NCBI GenBank assembly: GCA_964242335.1
Contig: CAXTAY010000012.1
Location: forward strand, 30,138 to 94,137
Source: Lichenicoccus sp964242335
GTDB taxonomy: Bacteria; Pseudomonadota; Alphaproteobacteria; Acetobacterales; Acetobacteraceae
Reading direction: 5' to 3'
DNA: 64,000 nt
Shown: positions 1 to 7,405 of the stretch, one piece after another
How the letters are laid out: each line of letters begins with the position of its first letter
Position numbering within the stretch: the stretch's first letter is position 1
Notes under the pieces: generated by a model
Databases searched by the model: none
What the model was told of the DNA's origin: nothing
Seen by the model: only the letters and a program-made list of their open reading frames with translations
Position numbers and translations under genes: made by a program

Positions 1-234
1 AGCGGGCTCGCCCTGATCGGCGCGGTGGTCGCCGAGTTCGTCGCCGGCACCGGCGGCCGCAGCGCCGGCCTCGCCTACGAGATCCTGCAGGCCGGCTTCC
101 AGCTCGACATACCGCGCATGTTCGCGGCCCTGTTCCTGATCACGCTCAGCGGCATGGCGCTGTTCGGCCTGATGGTGGGGCTGCAGCGCCTGTGCCTGTC
201 GCACTGGCACGACAGCGCCGAGGCGGAGCGATGA
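1..234 (+). CDS. ABC transporter permease, C-terminal end (NitT/TauT/SsuC type), cut by window edge
   Basis: Only the last 77 residues are present; the frame is open to base 1. The segment carries the end of a binding-protein-dependent permease domain: a VVAEFVAGTGG stretch, then a hydrophobic helix (around LFLITLSGMALFGLM) and a short charged tail. The sequence style is that of inner-membrane permeases for sulfonates, nitrate/taurine or pyrimidine precursors (SsuC/TauC/ThiX). The stop overlaps the ATG of the next gene as ATGA, so it is the upstream member of an operon with a CocE-like hydrolase, an FAD-linked oxidase and an acetamidase. The ATPase and binding protein would lie outside the window. 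The substrate cannot be read from this fragment. Confidence 0.85.
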   Translation, partial: SGLALIGAVVAEFVAGTGGRSAGLAYEILQAGFQLDIPRMFAALFLITLSGMALFGLMVGLQRLCLSHWHDSAEAER

Positions 235-1916
235 GCCGGCTGCCGGTGCGGCCGCCGCAGCTCGGCTCGATGCAGACTGAGGACGGCGTGCGGCTGGACG
301 CGGACATCTACCGCCCGCAGGCCGACGGCGACTTCCCGGTGCTGCTGCTGCGCCAGGCCTACGGCAGGCGGGTCGCGGCCACCGTATGCTACGCGCATCC
401 CTCCTGGTACGCCTCTCAGGGCTACGTCGTGGTGGTGCAGGACGTGCGCGGCCGCGGCAGCTCCGAAGGCCGGTTCGATGCCTTCGAGCACGAGGCGGCC
501 GATGGGGCGGCTTCCGTGCGCTGGGCGGCATCGCTCCCCGGCAGCAACGGTGCGGTCGGCATGTACGGCTTCTCCTACCAGGGCACCAACCAGCTGCTCG
601 CTGCTCCCGGAGCCGGTCCGGCGCTGCGTGCGCTGGCGCCGGCGATGTTCGGCTGGGACGTGCGCCGCGACTGGGCCACCGAGGGCGAGGCGCTGCGCCT
701 GTCCTCGGCACTCGGCTGGGGCATCCAGGTCGGCGCCGACAGCGCGCGCCACGGCGGCGACGAGGAGGCCTACCTGGCGCTGCACACGGCCTCGCGCGCG
801 CTGCCGCTGGGCGAGCGCCTCGCCGCGGATCCGGCGGTGATGCAGCGGCACGGCGGCTGGTCGCACTACCGCCGCTGGCTGGAGACGCCGGCCGACGACC
901 CGTACTGGGCCCGCATCTCGCCCTCGAGCCAGGCGGAAGCGCTGCGGGCGCTGGACCTGCCGATGCTGTTCGTCGCCGGCTGGTACGATGGCTGGCTCAA
1001 CGGTACTCTGGACGCGTTCCACGCGCTGTCCGGGCCGGCGGCACGGCACCGGCTGGTGGTCGGGCCCTGGCTGCATTTTCCCTGGACCCGACGGGTCGGC
1101 GCACTCGATTTCGGCGCCGAGGCGGCGGGCGGGCTGGACCGGCTGCACGTCGCCTGGTTCGATCGCTGGCTGAAGGGCCGCGAGCCCGACGACCCCGGCC
1201 CGGAACACGCTCCGCCCGGCGCGCCGCTGCGGCTGTTCGACATGGGCGAGAATCGCTGGCGCTCGCTGCGCGCCTGGCCGGCCGCGACGACGAGCCACGC
1301 GCTGCAGGGCGGCGGCCGGGTCAGCGTCGACGCCACCGACGGCGTGCTGCTGTCCCCCGGCCGCACCGCCGAGCCCGGCATGGACTCGCTGGTGCATGAT
1401 CCGTGGCGTCCGGTGCCGTGCACCGGCGGCCCGTTCGGCGCCCCCGCCGGGCCGCAGGACCGCAGCGCCACCGACAGCCGCACCGACGTGCTCACCTTCA
1501 CCGGCGAGACTCGGCAGGCGCCACTGACGCTGGCCGGCGACGTCGTCGCGGTGCTGTTCGTCGACAGCGACGCCGCGAGCTTCGACCTCAGCGTGGTGGT
1601 GTCCCGCGTCGCCGCCGACGGCCGGGTGTTCCCGCTGACCGAAGCCTATCGCCGGCTCGCCTCGCACCGGGCCGACCAGCCGGTGCGGCTCGCCTGTCCC
1701 GGCACCTGCGTCACCCTGAAGCCGGGCGAGGCGCTGCGGCTCTCGGTGGCGGCGGCGAGCTATCCCGCCTACGGCGTCAACCCGGGCAGCGGTGCGCGCG
1801 CCGAGACGACGCCGATCAGCCAAGCGCAGATCATCACCCTGACGCTGCATTATGGTCCGGAGCGGCCGTCGGCGCTGCTGGTCGGGACCCTGCCGGAGAC
1901 CGCGCATGAGCCTTGA
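231..1916 (+). CDS. CocE/NonD family hydrolase (X-Pro dipeptidyl-peptidase S15-like)
   Basis: 561 residues. An N-terminal alpha/beta-hydrolase fold carries a nucleophile elbow at GFSYQG (Ser115). Asp253 in GWYDGW and His282 in GPWLHF complete a catalytic triad spaced as in the cocaine-esterase/glutaryl-acylase family. The C-terminal third is a jelly-roll-like beta domain typical of S15/CocE enzymes. The enzyme should hydrolyse an ester or amide bond of a small molecule in the cytoplasm; no signal peptide is visible. The ATG at 231 overlaps the permease stop by four bases, and its stop overlaps the next ATG by 11 bases. Operon context with an ABC importer and an acetamidase suggests processing of an imported amide or ester. 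The substrate is unknown. Confidence 0.88.
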   Translation: MSRLPVRPPQLGSMQTEDGVRLDADIYRPQADGDFPVLLLRQAYGRRVAATVCYAHPSWYASQGYVVVVQDVRGRGSSEGRFDAFEHEAADGAASVRWAASLPGSNGAVGMYGFSYQGTNQLLAAPGAGPALRALAPAMFGWDVRRDWATEGEALRLSSALGWGIQVGADSARHGGDEEAYLALHTASRALPLGERLAADPAVMQRHGGWSHYRRWLETPADDPYWARISPSSQAEALRALDLPMLFVAGWYDGWLNGTLDAFHALSGPAARHRLVVGPWLHFPWTRRVGALDFGAEAAGGLDRLHVAWFDRWLKGREPDDPGPEHAPPGAPLRLFDMGENRWRSLRAWPAATTSHALQGGGRVSVDATDGVLLSPGRTAEPGMDSLVHDPWRPVPCTGGPFGAPAGPQDRSATDSRTDVLTFTGETRQAPLTLAGDVVAVLFVDSDAASFDLSVVVSRVAADGRVFPLTEAYRRLASHRADQPVRLACPGTCVTLKPGEALRLSVAAASYPAYGVNPGSGARAETTPISQAQIITLTLHYGPERPSALLVGTLPETAHEP

Positions 1917-3258
1917 GCCGTTCCTCTCCGACCTCGGCGAGGTCCCGGTGCTGCGCGACCAGGCCGCGGTGCGGCAGCGCAGCCGCGACTTCTTCTGGTA
2001 CAGCCCGGTGCTCAAGCGCCAGCTCAACCACCTGACCGCCGAGCTGGTGGTCTGCCCGCGCGACCAGGACGAGTTGATCGCGACGATGCGCGCCGCGGTC
2101 CGGCATCGCGTCAACGTCACCGCGCGCGGCGCCGGCACCGGCAACTACGGCCAGGCGATGCCGCTGCAGGGCGGCGCGGTGGTGGACCTGACCGGGCTCG
2201 ACCGCATCCTGTGGATCCGCGACGGCGTGATGCGCGTCGAGGCCGGATGCAGGTTGATCGACCTCGACCGGGCGCTGCGCGAGGAGGGGTGGGAGCTGCG
2301 CATGTATCCCTCGACCAAGCGCACCGCGACCGTCGGCGGCTTCGTCAGCGGCGGCTCCGGCGGCATCGGCTCGATCGTCTGGGGCGGCCTGCGCGAGCCC
2401 GGCAACGTGATCGCCGCCCGGGTGCTCACCGCCGAGGCCGAGCCGCGCTGGCTGGAGCTGCGCGGCGCGCGCACCGACCTGATCAACCACACCTACGGCA
2501 CCACCGGGCTGGTCGCCGAGCTGGAGCTGCCGGTCGCGCGCGCGATGCCGTGGCGCGACGTCGCGATCGCCTTCGGGAGCACGACGCGGGCGGCCGCGTT
2601 CTGCCTGCAGGCGTCGCGCAACCCGGCGATCGACAAGAAGCTCTGCACCACCATCGACCCGGCCATCGTGCCGTCGTTCAAGGGGCTGCGCGAGCACGTG
2701 CCGGAGGGTGCGGCGCTGGCGCTGCTGATGGTCGCCCCGAGTGCCATGGTAGCACTCGGCGAGCTCGCCGCGAGCCACGGCGGCGAGATCGCCTGCCAGC
2801 GCGACACCCTGGAGGCGGAGGACAGCGTCGGCGAGACCCCGCTCTACGAGTATACCTGGAACCACACCACCCTGCAGATGCTCAAGCTCGACCGCACGGT
2901 AACCTACCTGCAGTGCCTGTTCGCCGCCGAGGATCCGCTGGCGGCGGTCGAGGCGGTGCGTGCGCGCTACGGCCATGAGCTGATGACCCATCTCGAGTTC
3001 ATCCGGGTCGGCGGTGCCATCACCTGCAGCGGCCTGCCGGTGATCCGCTTCAGCACCGAGGAGCGGCTGTCGCAGATCATCGCCGAGCACGAGGCCGCCG
3101 GCGTGATGATCGCCAACCCGCACGTCTACACGATCGAGGATGGCGGCGGGCACAAGCGCCTTCCCGGCGATCAGCTCGGCTTCAAGCACGAGGTCGATCC
3201 GCGCGGCCTGCTCAACCCCGGCAAGATGCGCGACTATCCGCACGGAGCCGCGGCATGA
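1906..3258 (+). CDS. FAD-binding oxidoreductase (FAD_binding_4/PCMH type, GlcD-like)
   Basis: 450 residues. The FAD-binding PP-loop is visible as RGAGTGNYG near residue 75, followed by the VVDLTGLDRI strand and a Gly-rich GGFVSGGSGG segment, both hallmarks of the PCMH/vanillyl-alcohol-oxidase FAD fold. The C-terminus ends with DPRGLLNPGKM, the usual terminal motif of FAD-linked oxidases of 2-hydroxy acids and alcohols. It probably oxidises a hydroxy-acid or alcohol intermediate in the cytoplasm. The ATG at 1906 lies inside the end of the preceding hydrolase gene, and the stop overlaps the next ATG (ATGA at 3255), so the four genes are almost certainly co-transcribed and translationally coupled. 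Family is secure; the substrate is not. Confidence 0.88.
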   Translation: MSLEPFLSDLGEVPVLRDQAAVRQRSRDFFWYSPVLKRQLNHLTAELVVCPRDQDELIATMRAAVRHRVNVTARGAGTGNYGQAMPLQGGAVVDLTGLDRILWIRDGVMRVEAGCRLIDLDRALREEGWELRMYPSTKRTATVGGFVSGGSGGIGSIVWGGLREPGNVIAARVLTAEAEPRWLELRGARTDLINHTYGTTGLVAELELPVARAMPWRDVAIAFGSTTRAAAFCLQASRNPAIDKKLCTTIDPAIVPSFKGLREHVPEGAALALLMVAPSAMVALGELAASHGGEIACQRDTLEAEDSVGETPLYEYTWNHTTLQMLKLDRTVTYLQCLFAAEDPLAAVEAVRARYGHELMTHLEFIRVGGAITCSGLPVIRFSTEERLSQIIAEHEAAGVMIANPHVYTIEDGGGHKRLPGDQLGFKHEVDPRGLLNPGKMRDYPHGAAA

Positions 3259-4223
3259 CGCTGTACCGCCTGCCGGCGACGCCCGAGACGATCCGGCTCG
3301 GCCTGTTCGACGCCGCGATCCCGCCGGTGCTGATCATCGAATCCGGCGACAGCGTCGAGATGCAGTGCCTGTCGGGCGGCCTCGAGGTGATGCCGCCGGC
3401 CGATGCCGGCCTCGTGATCCCGCCGCCGCTCGCCGCCATCCATGGCCGCGACGCCTATCGGCTCGGCCCGCACATGCTGACCGGCCCGGTCGCGATCCGC
3501 GGCGCCAAACCCGGCGACATGCTGGAGGTGCGCATCGAGGCGGTCGAGCCTGCCGCCGACTGGGGCTATTGCGGCTTCCGTCCGCTCGCCGGCACCCTGC
3601 CCGACGAGTTCCCGCACCGCTTCATCAGCCACATCCCGGTCGACCGCGAGCGCCGGACCTGCACCCTGCCATGGGGCGCGTCCGGCGGCATCGAGCTGTC
3701 GCTGTCGCCGTTCTTCGGCATCATGGGCGTGGCGCCGCCCAAGGAGTGGGGCCGCATCTCCTCGCGCGAGCCGCGCCGCCACGGCGGCAACCTCGACAAC
3801 AAGGAGCTGGTGGCGGGCAGCACGCTGTTCCTGCCGGTGCTGGTCGAGGGCGCCAACTTCTCCGCCGGCGACGGGCACGGGCTGCAGGGCGACGGCGAGG
3901 TGTGCGTCAACGCGCTGGAGATGTGCCTCGACGGCCGCTTCACGCTGATCCTGCACGAGGGCGGCGGCCCGGAGGCGCCGCGGCTGTGCACGCCGCGTGC
4001 AGAGACGCCGACGCACTACATCACCATGGGCCTCCACGAGGATCTCGACCTGGCGATGAAGCAGGCGCTGCGCGAGATGATCGAGCTGATCACCGCCCGC
4101 AGCCCGCTGACGCGCGACCAGGCCTACGCCACCTGCTCGCTGGCGGCGGATTTCCGCGTCACCCAGACCGTCAACGGCGAGAAGGGCGTGCACGGCATGC
4201 TGCGCAAGGCGCTGCTGCGGTAG
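3255..4223 (+). CDS. Acetamidase/formamidase family protein
   Basis: 322 residues, the usual length for the FmdA/AmdA family, which hydrolyse short amides to acid and ammonia. Conserved family blocks are visible: GGNLDNKELVAG, then VEGANFSAGDGH followed by GDGEVC, which contribute metal and active-site residues in this fold. It is the last gene of the operon that starts with an ABC permease. Together the set could import an amide- or ester-containing compound, hydrolyse it, oxidise a product and release ammonia. The ATG at 3255 overlaps the previous stop. No Rho-independent terminator with a U-tract is evident downstream before the toxin-antitoxin pair. Confidence 0.9.
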   Translation: MTLYRLPATPETIRLGLFDAAIPPVLIIESGDSVEMQCLSGGLEVMPPADAGLVIPPPLAAIHGRDAYRLGPHMLTGPVAIRGAKPGDMLEVRIEAVEPAADWGYCGFRPLAGTLPDEFPHRFISHIPVDRERRTCTLPWGASGGIELSLSPFFGIMGVAPPKEWGRISSREPRRHGGNLDNKELVAGSTLFLPVLVEGANFSAGDGHGLQGDGEVCVNALEMCLDGRFTLILHEGGGPEAPRLCTPRAETPTHYITMGLHEDLDLAMKQALREMIELITARSPLTRDQAYATCSLAADFRVTQTVNGEKGVHGMLRKALLR

Positions 4224-4276
4224 CACGTGGCGACAGGCTGGACATGCGATCCGCCCGGCGCGTATTCTGGCCAGCA

Positions 4277-4286
4277 AGCTAGCTAG
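4277..4286. promoter_or_regulatory. Palindrome AGCTAGCTAG upstream of phd/vapC, candidate autoregulatory operator
   Basis: A short self-complementary run lies 21 bases before the antitoxin ATG, in the most A/T-rich part of the 83-base gap after the acetamidase gene. Phd/YefM-VapC operons are generally autorepressed through palindromes overlapping their promoter. The sequence shows the palindrome; the operator role is inference. Confidence 0.4.
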
Positions 4287-4306
4287 ATAGACAGGAAGCA
4301 GCGGCC

Positions 4307-4549
4307 ATGCAAACCGTCGGCGTGTTCGAGGCCAAGAACCGGCTGACCGCCCTGCTCGACGCGGTGGAAGGCGGTGCCGAGGTGCTGATCACGCGCCGCG
4401 GCAAGCCGCTCGCGCGACTGGTTCCCGCCGATCCGGGGTTCGACCGCGCCCGCGCCCGGCGCGCCGCGGACGGGCTGCGTGCCGCCAGCAAGGGGTGCCG
4501 CCTCGGCACGCTGACCCTGAGGGAGCTGATCGACGAAGGACGGCGGTGA
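4307..4549 (+). CDS. Type II antitoxin, Phd/YefM family
   Basis: 80 residues. The N-terminal half (VGVFEAKNRLTALLDAVE, then ITRRGKPLARLVP) matches the Phd/YefM DNA-binding fold. The C-terminal tail (RELIDEGRR) is the expected disordered, toxin-wrapping part. It should neutralise the PIN-domain toxin encoded immediately downstream and repress its own promoter. An AGGAAG ribosome-binding site precedes the ATG. The stop overlaps the toxin GTG start (GTGA), a standard toxin-antitoxin arrangement. A chromosomal Phd-VapC pair of this kind is common and here sits between two unrelated metabolic groups, which fits horizontal acquisition. Confidence 0.9.
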   Translation: MQTVGVFEAKNRLTALLDAVEGGAEVLITRRGKPLARLVPADPGFDRARARRAADGLRAASKGCRLGTLTLRELIDEGRR

Positions 4550-4962
4550 GCTTCGTCCTCGACAACTCTGTCGCGCTGGCCTGGTGCTTCGAGGACGAGC
4601 AGACGCCTGCGGTCATGAGCCTGCTCGACCGGCTGACCGAGAGCGGGGCGATGGCGCCGCAGCTCTGGCCGCTGGAGGCGCTGAACGGGTTGCTGACCGC
4701 CGAGCGACGCGGGCGGATCGACGCGGCGCTGCGCCAGCTCCTGTCCGGCTTCCTCCACGAGCTGCCGGTCGTCATCGACGACGAGACCGCGACCCGCAGC
4801 TGGACCGCCACCGCCCAGCTCGCCGGGGAGCATCGTCTGACCGCCTACGATGCCGCCTACCTGGAGCTGGCGATGCGCCTGCGGCTGCCGCTGGCGACGC
4901 GAGACCGGTCGCTGATGCAGGCCGCACAGCAGGCGGGGGTGGCGCTGCTGCAGACCGGCTGA
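4546..4962 (+). CDS. vapC: Type II toxin, VapC-like PIN-domain ribonuclease
   Basis: 138 residues with a GTG start overlapping the antitoxin stop by four bases. The PIN-domain acidic residues are visible: Asp6 in VLDNS, a Glu in PLEALN, and Asp residues in AYDAAYLELA and in LATRDRSL near the C-terminus. These coordinate divalent metal and cut RNA, usually tRNA or rRNA in this family. The length is normal for VapC. The pair appears intact. The gene stops 16 bases before the convergent phzF-like gene. Confidence 0.9.
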   Translation: MSFVLDNSVALAWCFEDEQTPAVMSLLDRLTESGAMAPQLWPLEALNGLLTAERRGRIDAALRQLLSGFLHELPVVIDDETATRSWTATAQLAGEHRLTAYDAAYLELAMRLRLPLATRDRSLMQAAQQAGVALLQTG

Positions 4963-4978
4963 TCCGGAGCGGCCCGTG

Positions 4979-5866
4979 TCAGGACAGCACCTCGCCGCGC
5001 AGCATCGGCACGCAGCCACCGCCGACGCTGGCCCGGATGCCGTCCGCGTCGCGTCGCGCGCCGACCCGCAGCAGGCTCGGACGCCCCATCTCCACCCCCT
5101 GCACGATGTCCAGGCTCAGGCTCGGCGCGTCGTCGTGCGAGAGCAGCAGCGCCCCCAGGGCCGCCGCCGCACTGCCGGTCGCCGGATCCTCCGGCACGCC
5201 CTCCAGCGGCGCGAACATGCGGGCACGGATGCCATCCGGCGCCCGCGCGTAGATCAGGATGTTGAGCCGACCCGCGAGCGTCGGGTTCTCGCGCACGAGG
5301 CGGCCGAACGCGGCGGTGTCGGGCATCGCCCGCGGCAACGCCGCCTCCGACAGCTCGACCAGCAGGAACAGCAGGCCCACCGAGGCCATCACCGGCGCGT
5401 GCGCCGCGCCCGCGATATCGGCCGCGTCCACACCCACGCAGGATGCCACGCCTTCCACGTCCAGCGTGGCGCCGAGGCGGAGCGGTTGCGGTGCCGCGAT
5501 GGTCGCGCCGCTGATCGCGCCGTCGCCGCCCCGCTCGATCCGCACCTCGACCAATCCCGCCGCCTCCTCGAACAGCAGCACGCCGTCGCGGTCGCGTCCC
5601 TGCTGCGCCAGCACGAAGCCGGTGCCGACATTGGGATGGCCGGCGAAGCCGAGCTCGTGGGCCGGGGTGAAGATGCGTACCTTCGCGGTGTGGGCGGGAT
5701 CGTCGGGGGGCAGCACGAAGGTGGTCTCGCTGAGGTTGAACTCGCGGGCGAGCGCCTGCATGTCGGCGTCCGACAGGCCGCGCGCGTCGGGGAACACCGC
5801 CAGCGGGTTGCCGCCGAAGCGCCGGTCGGTGAACACGTCGACGGTCACGAACCCATGGGACGGCAT
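4979..5866 (-). CDS. PhzF family isomerase/epimerase-like protein
   Basis: 295 residues, typical of the PhzF/diaminopimelate-epimerase-fold family. Visible signatures are VDVFTDRRFGGNPLAVF at the N-terminus, the catalytic-Glu segment NLSETTFVLP, AHELGFAGHPNVGTGF, and the C-terminal DPATGSAAAALGA loop. The protein is related to PhzF of phenazine biosynthesis, but most members, including this one without other phz genes nearby, have unknown substrates. The ATG at 5866 is preceded by GGAGAG. The gene is divergent from the aminotransferase gene with a 143-base intergenic region, so the two could share a control region. Confidence 0.9.
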   Translation of the reverse strand: MPSHGFVTVDVFTDRRFGGNPLAVFPDARGLSDADMQALAREFNLSETTFVLPPDDPAHTAKVRIFTPAHELGFAGHPNVGTGFVLAQQGRDRDGVLLFEEAAGLVEVRIERGGDGAISGATIAAPQPLRLGATLDVEGVASCVGVDAADIAGAAHAPVMASVGLLFLLVELSEAALPRAMPDTAAFGRLVRENPTLAGRLNILIYARAPDGIRARMFAPLEGVPEDPATGSAAAALGALLLSHDDAPSLSLDIVQGVEMGRPSLLRVGARRDADGIRASVGGGCVPMLRGEVLS

Positions 5867-6009
5867 CGGGCACTCTCCAGTTCCGGGCGAAGCCACGGCA
5901 TGCAGCTGCCGCCGGTCGGGATCAAGCCGGAATCCGCTCCTGCCGCGAGTTCCGGCGGGCAATGCGGCGGTGTCTTCGCTATGACAGTGGCAGCCAGGAG
6001 GCGAGGCGG

Positions 6010-7269
6010 ATGAACGATCACGTGGACATCGACTGGGACAGCGCCTTCGCGGTGCGCGCCGCCGGGATGCGCGCCTCCGAGATCCGCGAGCTGCTCAAGC
6101 TGCTCGACCAGCCGGACATCATCTCGTTCGCCGGCGGCATCCCCGATCCGGCGCTGTTTCCGAGCGAGGCGATCCGCGACGCCTACGTCGAGCTGCTCGG
6201 CCATAACGGCGAGGCGAGCCAGTCGCTGCAATACTCGGTCAGCGAGGGCTACCTGCCGCTGCGCGCCTGGCTGGTGCGGCACATGGCCGGCCTCGGCGTC
6301 GAGTGCGACGTCGACAACATCGTGATCACGTCGGGGTCGCAGCAGGGGCTGGATTTCCTCGGCAAGCTGTTCCTCTCCGCCGGCGACACCGCGCTGGTGA
6401 CCGCACCCACCTATCTCGGCGCGCTGCAGGCGTTCAACGCCTACGAGCCGCGCTACGACATCATCCGGCCGGGTGCCGCGGCCGGCGCCGCCGTGGTGCT
6501 GAAACACGACGCCGAGGCCGCGGGCGGCCGGGTGGCCCTCAGCTACGTGGTGCCGGACTTCGCCAACCCCACCGGCGAGACCATCGACGAGGCCGACCGG
6601 CTCGACCTGCTGGCGCTGTCGCGGCAGCTCGGCGCGCCGCTGATCGAGGACGCCGCCTACGCCGCACTTCGCTTCGACGGACCGCCGGTGCCCTGCTGCC
6701 AGGCGCTCGACCTGCTTCAGTGCAGCGGCATCGACCGCAGCCAGGTGATCTATTGCGGCACCTTCTCCAAGACCGTCGCACCCGGCCTGCGGGTGGGCTG
6801 GATCTGCGCCGCCCGCGACCTTGTCCACAAGCTCGTCCTGGTCAAGCAAGCCTCCGACCTGCACAGCGCCACGCTGAACCAGATGGCGATGCAGCGCGTC
6901 GTGCAGACGCACTACGACAGCCAGCTCGGCGTCATCCGGCGGGTCTACGCCGCGCGCCGCGACGCCATGCTCGACGCGCTGCAGCGCTACATGCCGGCCG
7001 GAGTGCGCTGGACCACGCCGCAGGGCGGCATGTTCGTCTGGGTCACGCTGCCGGAAGGTTACGACGGTGCCGCGATGCTGGCGGCAGCGCTCGAGCAGGA
7101 GCGCATCGCCTTCGTCCCCGGGGCCGCCTTCCACGTCGACGGCAGCGGCCGCAACACGATCAGGCTGTCGTACTCGCTGCAGCCGGAGCCGCGCATCGCG
7201 CTCGGCATAGAGCGGCTCGGCCAGCTGATCGCACGCACCGGCCGGGACGACCGCGTTCTCTGCGACTGA
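6010..7269 (+). CDS. PLP-dependent aminotransferase, class I/II (2-aminoadipate/LysN-like)
   Basis: 419 residues. The PLP-binding lysine is Lys254 in CGTFSKTVAPGLRVGW. Other fold-type I landmarks are the SGSQQGLDF segment that binds the cofactor phosphate, the DFANPTGETI Asn region, and EDAAYAALRF with the Asp that contacts the pyridine nitrogen. The N-terminal motif (EIRELLKLLDQPDIISFAGGIPDPALFP) is typical of the 2-aminoadipate transaminase/valine-pyruvate aminotransferase group related to MocR enzymes, but without an HTH domain. AGGAGG lies eight bases before the ATG. The amino-donor specificity is not determined. Confidence 0.9.
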   Translation: MNDHVDIDWDSAFAVRAAGMRASEIRELLKLLDQPDIISFAGGIPDPALFPSEAIRDAYVELLGHNGEASQSLQYSVSEGYLPLRAWLVRHMAGLGVECDVDNIVITSGSQQGLDFLGKLFLSAGDTALVTAPTYLGALQAFNAYEPRYDIIRPGAAAGAAVVLKHDAEAAGGRVALSYVVPDFANPTGETIDEADRLDLLALSRQLGAPLIEDAAYAALRFDGPPVPCCQALDLLQCSGIDRSQVIYCGTFSKTVAPGLRVGWICAARDLVHKLVLVKQASDLHSATLNQMAMQRVVQTHYDSQLGVIRRVYAARRDAMLDALQRYMPAGVRWTTPQGGMFVWVTLPEGYDGAAMLAAALEQERIAFVPGAAFHVDGSGRNTIRLSYSLQPEPRIALGIERLGQLIARTGRDDRVLCD

Positions 7270-7290
7270 GGCTGGTGCCAGCCTGAAGGG

Positions 7291-7405
7291 CAGGCAAGGG
7301 CTGCGCCCTTGACCCACTGGGGCCCAAGGCCCCAGACCCCGATCTATAAATTACCGGATTTCAAAGGTTCCGCCTTTGATGGGGTTCAAGGGGCAAAGCC
7401 CCTTG
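7291..7405. repeat. Intergenic element of four consecutive hairpins between convergent genes
   Basis: Four near-perfect stem-loops lie in a row: 7295-7311 (7-bp stem, 3-base loop), 7317-7335 (8-bp stem, 3-base loop), 7362-7378 (6-bp stem, 5-base loop) and 7387-7405 (8-bp stem, 3-base loop). An A/T-rich segment around 7341-7355 separates the two pairs. It lies between the convergent aminotransferase and oligopeptidase B genes, and its right end supplies the stop codon and last few codons of the latter. A second, shorter copy is at 30805-30857 (43 of 53 aligned bases identical), again between convergent genes. It looks like a dispersed palindromic repeat that may act as a bidirectional terminator or mRNA stabiliser. 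Confidence 0.8.

Noticed and set aside
75..3243. Very long minus-strand open frames opposite the first operon
   Set aside because: High G+C produces long antisense frames; these have Arg/Ala/His-rich, low-complexity translations and oppose well-conserved genes.
4307..4962. Novel defence system around the toxin-antitoxin pair
   Set aside because: The pair is an ordinary Phd/VapC module; flanking genes are metabolic and no other defence gene is adjacent.
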